The notes beneath the pieces were generated by a model that saw only the letters and a program-made list of their open reading frames with translations, was not told the origin of the DNA and made no database searches. DNA of 64,000 nt from SHLQ01 sp033344795 (lineage in GTDB: Bacteria; Actinomycetota; Acidimicrobiia; Acidimicrobiales; SHLQ01). The position numbers and the translations under genes are program-made. Positions 1 through 13,802 of this stretch are shown piece after piece. The stretch spans positions 3,844,001 through 3,908,000 of the forward strand of contig JAWPMS010000001.1 of the NCBI GenBank assembly GCA_033344795.1, read 5' to 3'. Within the stretch, counting starts at the first letter, position 1, and each line of letters starts with the position of its first letter.

Positions 1-3000
1 CTGTTCTCGACGGTGAGCGTGATGTCATAGGTGCCAGAGGTCGCATAGGTGAACGAGGCGTTTGACGTCGTCGTGCCCGAGCTTGCCACCGAGCCGACTC
101 CGGTCCACGCGTAGTTCACGGCCCCCGACGAGCCTGTGCCATCACAGGCAACGCCGCCGCCAACCACGTTGCATACGATGTTCGCCACAGGCGGCGCCAC
201 CGCGACGGTCACCGGAGTGGTCGCCACATCTGATCCGGCGACGTTCGAGACGGTCAGGGTCACCGTGTACGTGCCGCCAGCCGCATAGGTGTGTGTCGGG
301 CTCTGCACGGCCGAGGTCGTTCCATCTCCGAAGTCCCACGTCCAGGAATCGGGCGACGCCGTCGATGCATCGGTGAACTGAGCGGTCAACCCGCCGGTAA
401 CGAACGTGAAGTTGGCGTTGGGCGCGGACGCGACGTCAACCGTCGCGGTGAACGGCGCTGAAGACCCCGCGTCGTTCGACGCGATCAGCGTGACGGTGTA
501 CGTACCTGCCGCGGCGAAGGTTTTCGTGGGGTTCTGCGCCTCGGACAACGTGCCGTCGCCAAAATCCCACTGCCAAGATGTTGGAGCGTTGGTAGTCGTG
601 TCGGTAAACGTGACCACGAGTTCGTTGACCGTTCTCGTGAACGAAGCCGTCGGCGGATCGACAACCACGATGGTTCTGGTGAAGCTGTCTGAACCGCCAG
701 CGTTCGACGCGGTGAGCGTCACTTCGTATGTTCCCGGGCTGGAGAAGCCATGCGGAGGACTCGCTGCCGTCGAAGTCGAGCCATCACCAAAGTCCCACGA
801 GAACTCTGTCGGATCGCCGGTGGTGGTGTTCGTGAAGTTGACCACAGCATTCACCGGAACGGTGGCGCTCGAGACGGTAAATCCTGCAGCCGGAGGATCC
901 GGAGGCAAAGGAATCACCGTCACCGTCTTCGACTCTTCATCTGCGCCGGCAGAATTTCGAGCCGTGAGCGTCACGCGGAACGTTCCCGGTTCGTCCCATG
1001 CATGCGACACGTTGGCGCCTTGCGCAGTCGATCCGTCACCGAATTCCCAGGTGAGCGTGTCTGGGTTGTTCAACGACAAGTCATTGAAGTTGATCTCTTC
1101 GCCCTGCACGACCTCGAGGGATGACTGACCAAATCGTGCGGTCGGAGGGCTCACTCGTGCGTTCACGACGATCTGAGCAGTCGTCTGGTCCGCATCGGCG
1201 GAGTTCGAGACCGACAGTTCGATCGTGTAGGTGCCCGGCACCTTCCAGGCGTGGCGCACGGTCGTGCCAAGGGCCGAGTCCCCATCGCCGAATCCCCAGC
1301 TGATCGCTGTTGGAGAGTTGGTCGACTCACTTGTCAACGTCACGGTTTGCCCAACTTCGACCACTCCGGGGAAACGCCCAATGATCGCTTCCGGTGGCTG
1401 CACGCCCTCGACCACGGTGATCACCGCGCTCGTCGTGTTCGGACCCGCCGCGTTGCTGGCGGTCAATGACACTTCGTATGCGCCAGCCTCCGCAAAGGTA
1501 TGGGTCACGACTGAGCCTGCCGCTGTGGCGCCGTCCCCGAAGGTCCAGATCAATGTGTCCGGATCACCCGTCGACGTGTCGGTGAACTCGATCGACTCGC
1601 CCACTTCAATCGTGTCGCTGCGGAATGAGAAGTTCGCCGAGGGCACCCGCAGCTGATCAACGGCTACCACGGTGACATCGAGCGACTGTTGTGCTTGTTC
1701 TCCCCGTGCGTTCGAGACGAACAGCGTCACGGTGAAGACACCCTCGCTCTCCCAGACTTTGACGACATCGGGACCCTCGCCGCCCGTTCCGTCACCGAAG
1801 TCCCAGTTCCAGGACGTCGGCAGGCCCGAGGATTCATCGGAGAAACTCACTTCCTCGCCGACGTTCGCCGTATCAGCAGAGAACACGAAGTTGGCGATCA
1901 ACTCATCGAGCTGCGCGTTGGTCTCATCCAGGACGTCGACAAGGATCGGTGAGTCGATGCGGTCGACAGGCGTATCCGACGGGACTTCCTCGCCTCCCGG
2001 GTCATCCGACGCTCCGTCGTCGGCTTCCTCCCCCGGATCTGACGTGGTCTGGTCCTCTCCCGGAGCGACCTCTGTCTCATCGGTGGCGTCCTGCGCGAGA
2101 ACTGGTACGTCCCCGTCTTCACCGCCGAAGGCCCGCGACCCGTCTTCACCGCCGGGGCTCACCCCGTCGAACTGACCCGACCCTGCGTCTGAGTTGTCGG
2201 TTACCAGGAAGTTGCGAATCTTCGAGATTGGCCGAATCTCGTCGCGGGTGATGATGGCAGCCAGAGCGCCCTGCGGTTCGTTCGCCCAGACAGCACCATC
2301 GAAGACCTCGAGCTCGAATGGCCGGCCGCCACCCTGAATGAAACTGAAGTTGTCGAGAACCAGACGATCTTCGAGGTCGACGATGAGGATCTCACCGGTG
2401 TCGTAGTTCGGCAGATACCCGATCCCGTCAACCGCGACCGGAGAACCCCAGTCCCCGCCAGCAGAACCGAGATCGACTTCATAACAGTCGGTCTCTGCCA
2501 CATCGGTCACGCTGAGCACGCCGGCACCCGAATCGTGTACGAGCACAAGCCGCGATCCGGTGCTCTCGGTGAGCACGTTTCCGCCAACGGCCACGTCGGC
2601 GAGTGAGCCTGCAACACACATCGTCGCCCCGAGCTCACCTTCCCCGAGTACCTCGTTCACGGTCCTGCGGGCCGCATCGACCACGAACAGGCCATCACCA
2701 GCGCGAGCGAGCCCTGGCAGCTCGGCGTCCGGACCAAGGCGCGGAGGAAGATCCACGTAACTGACAAGATTGCGTCCTTCCGAATCCATAACGACCAGAC
2801 GTTCGGCCTCGATGGTCACCGCAACGAGCCGACCGGTCGAATCCACCGCCCGAGCGCCGAGACCTTCTGGGGTCGGGATCGTTGTTGGTTCACCGGCTCC
2901 CGGTTCGAAGACGAGGGTTCGATCGGAGTCGATGATGTAGGCATCTTTGTTGTTGTTGGTGTTGTCGGTGGGCCGCAGGTCCGCCAGAAACTCCAGATGA

Positions 3001-3365
3001 TCGCCCACGAGCGGTCCGTCTTCACCGGGAACCGTTTCTTCGCTGTCCACGGCGAGCGAGATGGCACCTACGACGCCAAGCTGGCCGGTCGTGCGGTTCA
3101 AGAAGACCGCGTTGCGGCCTCGGGGCAACGCAATGACGGAATCGCCAGGTTCGCCAACGGTGACCGAAGCCGTGACCTCGCGAGTACTCCCGTTGATTTG
3201 CAGGATTCGACCTCGAGCTCCATCCTCGACCCAGACGACGGGGTCGCTCAGCGAAACGCCCGCCGATGCTTGGTTGCCCAGCCGAAACACCACGATCAGT
3301 GACGCGACGATGAGGAATGCCACCATGAGCATCCATCCCCATCGAGGCAGTCGAAAAGTCGTCAC
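1..3365 (-). CDS. Membrane-anchored multi-PKD-domain surface protein (C-terminus beyond left edge)
   Basis: The frame is open from a GTG at 3365 to the window edge, so at least 1121 residues are present and the stop is missing. A short basic N-terminus is followed by one hydrophobic segment (about residues 12-27), which suggests a signal anchor. Residues about 30-390 have repeated beta-strand-like units that could form a propeller. An acidic Asp/Glu/Ser/Pro linker follows (about 405-470). At least eight PKD-like repeats of roughly 85-90 residues come next, with the pattern W-x-FGDG followed by PGTY-x-V-x-L-x-x-SN. The last repeat is divergent (YAW instead of WDFGDG). PKD domains are usually extracellular and mediate adhesion or ligand contact, so an exported role is inferred. 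A stop codon lies two codons upstream of the GTG. TAGACT six bases before the GTG could be a -10 box for a leaderless mRNA. The function of the N-terminal part is unknown. Confidence 0.85.
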   Translation of the reverse strand, partial: MTTFRLPRWGWMLMVAFLIVASLIVVFRLGNQASAGVSLSDPVVWVEDGARGRILQINGSTREVTASVTVGEPGDSVIALPRGRNAVFLNRTTGQLGVVGAISLAVDSEETVPGEDGPLVGDHLEFLADLRPTDNTNNNKDAYIIDSDRTLVFEPGAGEPTTIPTPEGLGARAVDSTGRLVAVTIEAERLVVMDSEGRNLVSYVDLPPRLGPDAELPGLARAGDGLFVVDAARRTVNEVLGEGELGATMCVAGSLADVAVGGNVLTESTGSRLVLVHDSGAGVLSVTDVAETDCYEVDLGSAGGDWGSPVAVDGIGYLPNYDTGEILIVDLEDRLVLDNFSFIQGGGRPFELEVFDGAVWANEPQGALAAIITRDEIRPISKIRNFLVTDNSDAGSGQFDGVSPGGEDGSRAFGGEDGDVPVLAQDATDETEVAPGEDQTTSDPGEEADDGASDDPGGEEVPSDTPVDRIDSPILVDVLDETNAQLDELIANFVFSADTANVGEEVSFSDESSGLPTSWNWDFGDGTGGEGPDVVKVWESEGVFTVTLFVSNARGEQAQQSLDVTVVAVDQLRVPSANFSFRSDTIEVGESIEFTDTSTGDPDTLIWTFGDGATAAGSVVTHTFAEAGAYEVSLTASNAAGPNTTSAVITVVEGVQPPEAIIGRFPGVVEVGQTVTLTSESTNSPTAISWGFGDGDSALGTTVRHAWKVPGTYTIELSVSNSADADQTTAQIVVNARVSPPTARFGQSSLEVVQGEEINFNDLSLNNPDTLTWEFGDGSTAQGANVSHAWDEPGTFRVTLTARNSAGADEESKTVTVIPLPPDPPAAGFTVSSATVPVNAVVNFTNTTTGDPTEFSWDFGDGSTSTAASPPHGFSSPGTYEVTLTASNAGGSDSFTRTIVVVDPPTASFTRTVNELVVTFTDTTTNAPTSWQWDFGDGTLSEAQNPTKTFAAAGTYTVTLIASNDAGSSAPFTATVDVASAPNANFTFVTGGLTAQFTDASTASPDSWTWDFGDGTTSAVQSPTHTYAAGGTYTVTLTVSNVAGSDVATTPVTVAVAPPVANIVCNVVGGGVACDGTGSSGAVNYAWTGVGSVASSGTTTSNASFTYATSGTYDITLTVEN

Positions 3366-3400
3366 CGTCTAAGTCTACGGACCCGAACAGGTGAAGTCCG

Positions 3401-3420
3401 GACAGTCGACGACGACTGTC
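3401..3420 (-). terminator. Inverted repeat downstream of korB
   Basis: An 8-bp perfect stem (gacagtcg / cgactgtc) with a 4-base loop lies between the korB stop and the PKD gene. There is no T-run on the minus strand after it, so intrinsic termination is uncertain. It could also be an operator for the PKD gene. Confidence 0.3.
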
Positions 3421-3434
3421 GCACTATCGAAATG

Positions 3435-4451
3435 TCACGCAACGTCCCATGTGGGGTTCGATCGCAACAGTGCGTGGAGATCGCCAGGTCCTTTGCTCGA
3501 CTGAGCCTGGGCCAGCTGGTTCGTTGTGGCGGACGCATACTCTGTCCTATCGACCGCTCGGAAGACGCCAACAGGTGTTGGCTCAGTTGGACCTGAGGCC
3601 AATCGGGACAACGCGAATGCAACGGCCGGATCGGGCCGCGCCTCGTCATGTATGACCAGAGCGTCGGTACCAACGTCGGCAACGTCGACGATCACCGCGG
3701 TGCCCGACGAGTCAATCATGACCCCACGCTCGTTCTCTGCTCCGAAACGCACCGGTTCGCCATCGACAAGAGTGATCAGCATGGCATCACGATTGGATCG
3801 TTTCGAGATCGCATCGAATTGTCCGTCGTTGAAGACATTGCAGTTCTGAAAGACCTCGACGAGCGAGGCACCCTTGTGTGCGTGCGCACGGCTGAACATC
3901 TCTTGCATGTGCTTGCGGTCCATGTCATGGGTGCGAGCGACGAAAGAAGCCTCTGCTCCAAGAGCCAGACTCGCCGCGTTGAACGGCTGATCCACAGATC
4001 CGTACGGAGAGGACTTCGTCACCTTTCCGACCTCAGAAGTTGGCGAGTATTGCCCCTTCGTCAAGCCATAGATCATGTTGTTGAACAACAAGATGTTGAC
4101 GTCGACGTTTCGGCGCAACGCATGAATCAAGTGGTTTCCACCGATCGACAACATGTCACCGTCTCCGCCGACGACCCAAACATCGAGGTCGGGACGCGCC
4201 ATCGCAAGACCGGTGGCGAACGCTGGAGCTCGGCCGTGGATCGAGTGAATCCCGTAGGTGTTCATGTAATACGGGAACCGAGCTGCGCAACCGATGCCGG
4301 AGATGAACACCGTGTTCTCTCTCGCAACGCCGAGTTCAGGCATCATCAGCTGAACGGCGGTCAAGATCGAATAGTCCCCGCAACCCGGACACCACCGAAC
4401 CTCTTGATCCGTTGCCCAGTCCTTCTTCGTCGTAACAGGTGCGTTTGCCAT
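3435..4451 (-). CDS. korB: 2-oxoacid:ferredoxin oxidoreductase, beta subunit
   Basis: This 338-residue protein is the thiamine-diphosphate-binding subunit that, with KorA, oxidatively decarboxylates a 2-oxoacid (probably 2-oxoglutarate) to the acyl-CoA and reduces ferredoxin. The N-terminal CPGCGDY motif (C21, C24) and C55 in GIGCAARF are expected [4Fe-4S] ligands. GGDGD (residues 95-99) and the NN pair at 124-125 form the ThDP/Mg site, and IYGLTKGQYSPTS is the typical family stretch. A C-terminal extension of about 80 residues follows the core. The ATG lies one base after the korA stop, and GGAGG within the end of korA serves as ribosome-binding site, so the two are translationally coupled. 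Substrate preference (2-oxoglutarate versus pyruvate) cannot be fixed from sequence alone, but the KorA partner with fused gamma-alpha domains favours 2-oxoglutarate. Confidence 0.93.
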   Translation of the reverse strand: MANAPVTTKKDWATDQEVRWCPGCGDYSILTAVQLMMPELGVARENTVFISGIGCAARFPYYMNTYGIHSIHGRAPAFATGLAMARPDLDVWVVGGDGDMLSIGGNHLIHALRRNVDVNILLFNNMIYGLTKGQYSPTSEVGKVTKSSPYGSVDQPFNAASLALGAEASFVARTHDMDRKHMQEMFSRAHAHKGASLVEVFQNCNVFNDGQFDAISKRSNRDAMLITLVDGEPVRFGAENERGVMIDSSGTAVIVDVADVGTDALVIHDEARPDPAVAFALSRLASGPTEPTPVGVFRAVDRTEYASATTNQLAQAQSSKGPGDLHALLRSNPTWDVA

Positions 4452-4452
4452 G

Positions 4453-6330
4453 TCAGGCCTCCAGATCTTCGATGTGTGAGAGCAGTTGGGTTGTCAACTC
4501 ACCTGCGGTGAACGGTTGGCCCATCACCTTGTTGATCGGTCGAGCGTCGACCAGGAACTCTGCCCGCAACATCTTGACCAGATGCCCCATGTTCAGTTCA
4601 GGCACGACCACTCGGTCGTACCGGGCAAGTACCTCGCCGAGGTCTTTGGGAAACGGATTGAGGTGTGTGAGGTGGATGTGGGCCACGTCGTGTCCATCAT
4701 CACCGAGGCGACGAACCGCTCCCCGAATCGCCCCCCACGTGGATCCCCATCCAACAACAGCAACACGAGCATCGTCTGGACCTTCGACACTCGTCAACGG
4801 AATGTCATTTGCGATCAGCGCAATACGTTCTTGGCGGATCTCCGTCATGCGAGCGTGATTGGCCGGATCGTAGGAGACGTTGCCCGTTCCCTCTGCCTTC
4901 TCGATGCCACCCACGCGGTGCATAAGCCCCTCGGTGCCCGGCACCGCCCAGGGACGAACCAGGTTCTCGTCTCGCAGATACGGCCAGAACACCGGCTCGC
5001 CGTCCTCGTTCGTCTGGTTGGGTTCGGTGGCAAACGTGACCGGAATCTCGGGAAGTGCATCCAAATCTGGCAAGCGCCACGGTTCGGAGCCGTTGGCCAG
5101 ATACCCATCGGAGAGCAACATCACCGGCGTCTTATACATGAGCGCGATCCGGGCCGCCTCGATGGCTGCATCGAAACATTGGCTCGGACTGTACGAGGCC
5201 ACGATGGGCAACGGGGATTCACCGTGGCGTCCGTACATCGCCATCAGAAGATCGGATGCCTCGGTCTTGGTCGGCAGTCCGGTTGACGGTCCACCACGCT
5301 GGATGTCGACGACGACCAACGGCAGTTCGAGCATCACGGCAAGACCGATCGCCTCTCCCTTGAGCGCCACACCCGGTCCCGACGTCGTCGTAACCGCAAG
5401 GTGACCGCCGTATGCGGCGCCGATGGCCGAACTCACGGCTGCGATCTCATCTTCGGCCTGGAAGGTCCGCACGCCGAAGTTCTTGTGCTTGGCAAGCTCA
5501 TGGAGGATGTCAGACGCCGGCGTGATCGGGTACGAACCAAGGAAGATTGGCAGGCCGGACTGTTGCGATGCGGCGACGAGGCCCCACGACAGCGCGGTGT
5601 TTCCATTGATGTTGGTGTACGTGCCCGGCTCGAGCGTTGCCGGTGCTACAGACACCACGTGGCTGCCGAGTTCTGCGGTCTCTCCGTAGGCGTGTCCCGC
5701 CTTGAACGCAGCGGTGTTGGCAGCGATGATTGCGTCGCGGCCAGCGAACTTCTCGGTGATCCATTCGAGCGTCGGTTCGGTCGGTCGGGTGTACATCCAC
5801 GACACGAGGCCGAGGGCGAAGAAGTTCTTCGAGCGTTCGGCGTCGCGTGCCTTCACGCCGAGCTCGGCGCAGACCTCGCGAGTCAGCTTCGACATCGGAA
5901 TGACGATCAAGCTGTAGCCATCGAGCGAGCCATCTTCGAGCGGGTTGTCGACGTAGCCGGCCTTTTCCAGATTGCGTTCGTCGAAGGCATCGGCGTTCAC
6001 GATCAGTGTCCCGCCGCCAGAGAGGCGGCCCAGGTCAGATTTGAGCGCTGCTGGGTTCATCGCCACCAAGACGGTGGGCTCGTCGCCCGGCGTCGACACA
6101 GCTTCCGAGCTGATCTGCACCTGGAAGGCAGACACTCCCGCGAGCGTGCCCTGCGGGGCACGAATCTCGGCGGGGAACTCTGGCAGAGTCGCCAGATCGT
6201 TTCCGAACAATGCACTCGCGCTGGTGAATCGATCACCGGTGAGTTGCATGCCGTCGCCAGAATCACCGGCGAATCGAATGACGACACGGTCGACTTCGCG
6301 ACCGGGGGACGTCTCTACTACGTCAGTCAT
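4453..6330 (-). CDS. korA: 2-oxoacid:ferredoxin oxidoreductase, fused gamma-alpha subunit
   Basis: This 625-residue protein carries the gamma domain first (about residues 14-195, starting with the GDSGDGMQ motif) and the alpha, pyrimidine-binding domain after it (about 235-600). GSYPITPASDI, FQAEDEIAAVSSAIGA and TTSGPG are typical alpha-domain motifs. It acts in the cytoplasm with KorB as a CoA-acylating oxidoreductase linked to ferredoxin. An in-frame ATG 11 codons further upstream exists, but the ATG at 6330 has a strong ribosome-binding site (AAGGAG four bases before it) and gives the usual N-terminus, so it is preferred. A promoter candidate lies about 65 bases upstream. The pair is an oxygen-sensitive or ferredoxin-coupled alternative to 2-oxoglutarate dehydrogenase, as known from mycobacteria. 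Confidence 0.93.
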   Translation of the reverse strand: MTDVVETSPGREVDRVVIRFAGDSGDGMQLTGDRFTSASALFGNDLATLPEFPAEIRAPQGTLAGVSAFQVQISSEAVSTPGDEPTVLVAMNPAALKSDLGRLSGGGTLIVNADAFDERNLEKAGYVDNPLEDGSLDGYSLIVIPMSKLTREVCAELGVKARDAERSKNFFALGLVSWMYTRPTEPTLEWITEKFAGRDAIIAANTAAFKAGHAYGETAELGSHVVSVAPATLEPGTYTNINGNTALSWGLVAASQQSGLPIFLGSYPITPASDILHELAKHKNFGVRTFQAEDEIAAVSSAIGAAYGGHLAVTTTSGPGVALKGEAIGLAVMLELPLVVVDIQRGGPSTGLPTKTEASDLLMAMYGRHGESPLPIVASYSPSQCFDAAIEAARIALMYKTPVMLLSDGYLANGSEPWRLPDLDALPEIPVTFATEPNQTNEDGEPVFWPYLRDENLVRPWAVPGTEGLMHRVGGIEKAEGTGNVSYDPANHARMTEIRQERIALIANDIPLTSVEGPDDARVAVVGWGSTWGAIRGAVRRLGDDGHDVAHIHLTHLNPFPKDLGEVLARYDRVVVPELNMGHLVKMLRAEFLVDARPINKVMGQPFTAGELTTQLLSHIEDLEA

Positions 6331-6392
6331 ACCACTCCTTGCAGCCCAACCACAGGCTGGCATTTCAACGAGCCCGACACAGACTCAAACGG

Positions 6393-6420
6393 ACTGTAGC
6401 CCCTCAGCGTGGCTGCACAA
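6393..6420 (-). promoter_or_regulatory. Candidate promoter of korAB
   Basis: On the minus strand TTGTGC (6420-6415) and TACAGT (6398-6393) are separated by 16 bases and lie 63 bases before the korA ATG, in the gap after the TPR gene. The match to the sigma-70 consensus is moderate. Confidence 0.4.
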
Positions 6421-6437
6421 GGGGAATTTGGAAAAGT

Positions 6438-7634
6438 TCAGCTCTCCGCACGCTCCGCTGCGTCGCCAAAATCGGGGGCTTTCGACGCAACCCACCCGAA
6501 CAGCTTTCGACTCTTCGGCAGCTTGCCATCGCGTTCCAGCAGATCCGCTAGTGCGTATGCGCGCCGGAGATGATGTTCCATCGGCTCTCGAGGGATCTTC
6601 CACCCCTTCTCGAGTACGCGGATTCCGCTGTCGATGAAACCTCTGTCTGCGAGAGCTCCGGCAGCAACGATGCGCCCCTCTGAAACCAGGTCCGCAGACG
6701 GTGACAACTCCCCCAGCTCCGTCCAGAGTTCATCAACATCTGCCCAGTGCCCCATGGCGCGATGGCAGTCCATCAGGACCGGGTGCTGTTCAGCGGTTCC
6801 GGACTTGGCTCGAAAGAGCTCGAGCTCCTCGATTGCTTCGTCCCACTTGCCAAGCCGATACAGGCACAGCCCATGTAGTTCATGGAGGTCCGCAATCATG
6901 GTGTACGTCTCAGCCAGCGGTTTGATGGTCTTGCGGGCGTCGGTGAATTGTTCGTTCTCGAACTCTTTGCCCGCTCGTTTGTAGAGCCGCCACGCTCGTT
7001 CACCCTTCTCCTTGCCGGCGATACGGGCGAACTCCTTTTCCACGTGCACGGGTTTGGGCGGTCTTCCAGGGAGAGGAAGACGTTCGACGGTGACGGTGTC
7101 ACCTGCAGTGTCGGGCACGTCTGCCGGCAGGCCACCCCGTTCGATCGCCTGTCGGGCTTGTTCACGCAGCCCGTCGGTGCGCTTCTCGATCTCGGCCCGT
7201 TTGGCCTGTCGCTTCAGGAACTTCTGTTGTTCCTCGAGAGAAAAGCGTTCCTCGGATTCTTGCTCGCTGACGCGCTGCCCAACCGTGGCACCGGCCGCAC
7301 CATGCTGCGCAACGCTGCCCCAGCCAGATCGTTCGGCTCGCGGCGTTGGTTTGGGCGTCGCCTGGCGCGAGGACGAGCGCCCTCCCGATCCACGGCCACT
7401 CCCGCGGCCGCTGCTCCCTCGTCCACCACTGTTCCCGCGTCCACCGGTTCCCCCACGACCGCCAGGACGGGAGCTCGACCCACGGGAACCTCGTGAATCG
7501 CCACCGGAAGACTTGCCCCCACGAGAAGGGCCAGCCTTGGGCCTGCCCGAAGTCGATCCGCGAGACGGCCCGCCCGAACCTCTATTGGAGGGGCCACTTC
7601 GGCGCGACGATGAGGACCCAGAACCTTGAGACAT
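6438..7634 (-). CDS. TPR-like protein with a Gly/Ser/Arg-rich disordered N-terminus
   Basis: This 398-residue protein starts with about 100 residues made almost only of Gly, Ser, Arg and Pro (repeated RGS/GGRG/SSR units), then a charged helical part (about 105-190). From about 195 to the end it has helical repeats resembling tetratricopeptide units (for example AWRLYKRAGKEF and GLCLYRLGKWDEAIEELELF). TPR folds bind other proteins, and RGG/RS-rich tails often bind RNA, so a role as an RNA- or ribosome-linked adaptor is possible but only inferred. No catalytic motif is visible. The ATG at 7634 is preceded by TAGCCT with a 6-base gap, which would give a leaderless mRNA. It lies next to the rRNA operon in the same direction, with a terminator and the 66-bp repeats in between. 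Confidence 0.75.
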   Translation of the reverse strand: MSQGSGSSSSRRSGPSNRGSGGPSRGSTSGRPKAGPSRGGKSSGGDSRGSRGSSSRPGGRGGTGGRGNSGGRGSSGRGSGRGSGGRSSSRQATPKPTPRAERSGWGSVAQHGAAGATVGQRVSEQESEERFSLEEQQKFLKRQAKRAEIEKRTDGLREQARQAIERGGLPADVPDTAGDTVTVERLPLPGRPPKPVHVEKEFARIAGKEKGERAWRLYKRAGKEFENEQFTDARKTIKPLAETYTMIADLHELHGLCLYRLGKWDEAIEELELFRAKSGTAEQHPVLMDCHRAMGHWADVDELWTELGELSPSADLVSEGRIVAAGALADRGFIDSGIRVLEKGWKIPREPMEHHLRRAYALADLLERDGKLPKSRKLFGWVASKAPDFGDAAERAES

Positions 7635-7656
7635 GTCGCAAGGCTACAGCCGCACG

Positions 7657-7834
7657 CCGCTCACTTCGTTCGCTAACCGAGTTTCTCGCCTCGCGACACA
7701 AAACATCGAACCAGAAACCACACCGCTCACTTCGTTCGCTAACCGAGTTTCTCACCTCGCGACACAAAACATCGAACCAGAAACCACGCCGCTCACTTCG
7801 TTCGCTAACCGAGTTTCTCACCTCGCGACACAAA
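7657..7834. repeat. 66-bp direct tandem repeat, 2.7 copies
   Basis: Copies run 7657-7722, 7723-7788 and 7789-7834 (the last stops after 46 bases). They differ at only a few positions, such as ctcgcc versus ctcacc. The period is a multiple of three, so both strands stay open and give spurious small ORFs. Each unit contains short self-complementary parts (cgag/ctcg). The array sits between the rRNA terminator and the TPR gene. Confidence 0.9.
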
Positions 7835-7855
7835 TCGTTGCGTCCAAAACGTGAG

Positions 7856-7881
7856 GAGGCGCTCCCCGAAGGGAGCGCCTC
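7856..7881 (-). terminator. rRNA operon terminator
   Basis: An 11-bp perfect stem (gaggcgctccc / gggagcgcctc) closes a loop that reads UUCG with a C-G closing pair on the transcribed (minus) strand. A short T-run (TTTT) comes nine bases after it. It lies 12 bases after the 5S 3' end. Confidence 0.85.
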
Positions 7882-7893
7882 AACTCAATGCGA

Positions 7894-8011
7894 AACCGGC
7901 GGCGACCTACTCTCCCAGGGCGAATCCGCCCAAGTACCATCGGCGCAACTGGACTTAACTTCTGTGTTCGAAATGGGAACAGGTGTGACCCCAGCGCTAT
8001 CGCTACCGAGA
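7894..8011 (-). rRNA. rrf: 5S ribosomal RNA
   Basis: The minus strand shows the conserved 5S blocks: GGTAGCGATAGCG near the 5' end, CCCATTTCGAACACAGAAG, GCGCCGATGGTACT and GGGAGAGTAGGTCGCCGCC at the 3' end. The length is about 118 bases. Ends are estimated to within a few bases. It is the last gene of the 16S-23S-5S operon. Confidence 0.93.
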
Positions 8012-8220
8012 CTGTTACACCAGATCCTTGCGGACCTGCGACCGGACGAACCGTGTCGAACCCAAACCTGGGTGTGTGAGATCTCTGATGTCTATTCAAT
8101 TGTCAAATTGCACAGGTCCACTGAACCTGTGGCCCGGACGTTTCGCAAGTCCAGACAAAAATCCTCTCCGAGGATTCCATAGCGAGCACGAACACCCAAT
8201 TAGGTGTAGTAAATAAAGAG
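8012..8220 (-). other. 23S-5S intergenic spacer
   Basis: These 209 bases between the rRNA genes have no tRNA and no ORF of note. They are expected to be removed during rRNA processing. Confidence 0.7.
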
Positions 8221-13260
<5,040 letters not shown>

Positions 13261-13652
13261 ATCACGAAACACCGTCACCCCAGCCGGGGTATTGACGGTG
13301 CAACTGAAATCATGGGTCTCGATGAAGCAAGCTTCACCGAGTCGAGTGTTGTCCCTAGCCGAGACCGGTGTTCGCCGGTCTCTAGTTAGGTTGTCCCCAC
13401 TCGCTCGCAACGTTAGCAACGAGGTCGTAGGAACGGAATTGTGTTCCTGCGGTCGACACTCGAAAGTGTCCGTGGCAGGAACGGTTGCTTCGTATGAATT
13501 ACGTGCCGTTCGACTCGAATCGAACATTGGCACGAATCCGCACTGGCTTTTTCGTCCTCTTCTCCGTTTTCAAAAAGCGCATGACACTCGGGGAGGATAA
13601 GTTTTCCTGCCCGGTGGTGCCCTCTCGCCCGTAGCTCTTCCGAGCGGGGCGA
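13261..13652 (-). promoter_or_regulatory. Structured leader of the rRNA operon
   Basis: About 390 bases precede 16S with no supported gene. Hairpins seen are 13270-13300 (caccgtca / tgacggtg outer stem), 13361-13382 (gagaccgg / ccggtctc), 13443-13482 (gttcctgc / gcaggaac enclosing gacact / agtgtc) and 13503-13533 (gttcga / tcgaac inside gtgcc / ggcac). They fit a leader with antitermination and processing sites. Confidence 0.6.
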
Positions 13653-13658
13653 CTCACT

Positions 13659-13687
13659 AAGCTAACGCGGCCCGTTGATTCATGCAA
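13659..13687 (-). promoter_or_regulatory. Candidate rRNA operon promoter
   Basis: On the minus strand TTGCAT (13687-13682) and TAGCTT (13664-13659) are separated by exactly 17 bases, in the gap between tyrS and 16S. Other promoters in the remaining 140 bases towards tyrS cannot be excluded. Confidence 0.5.
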
Positions 13688-13802
13688 CCAACTTTCGAAG
13701 AAAATCTGGTTATTTCTACGGTCTCGAGAGAATCTGTTGATTCCAGGGACCTATGCGCTCGGCGAAACGACATCGCTGTAGTTCGCCACACTCCCAGGGC
13801 AC

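Noticed and set aside
3648..4511. 287-codon ORF on the plus strand opposite korB
   Set aside because: It is a shadow of korB/korA with no recognisable protein feature.
7582..7833. 83-codon ORF with repeated REVRNSVSERSER units
   Set aside because: It is translation of the 66-bp tandem repeat, which is open in more than one frame because the period is a multiple of three. It has no start signal.
7657..7834. CRISPR array
   Set aside because: The repeats are directly adjacent without unique spacers, there are fewer than three full copies, and no cas gene is near.
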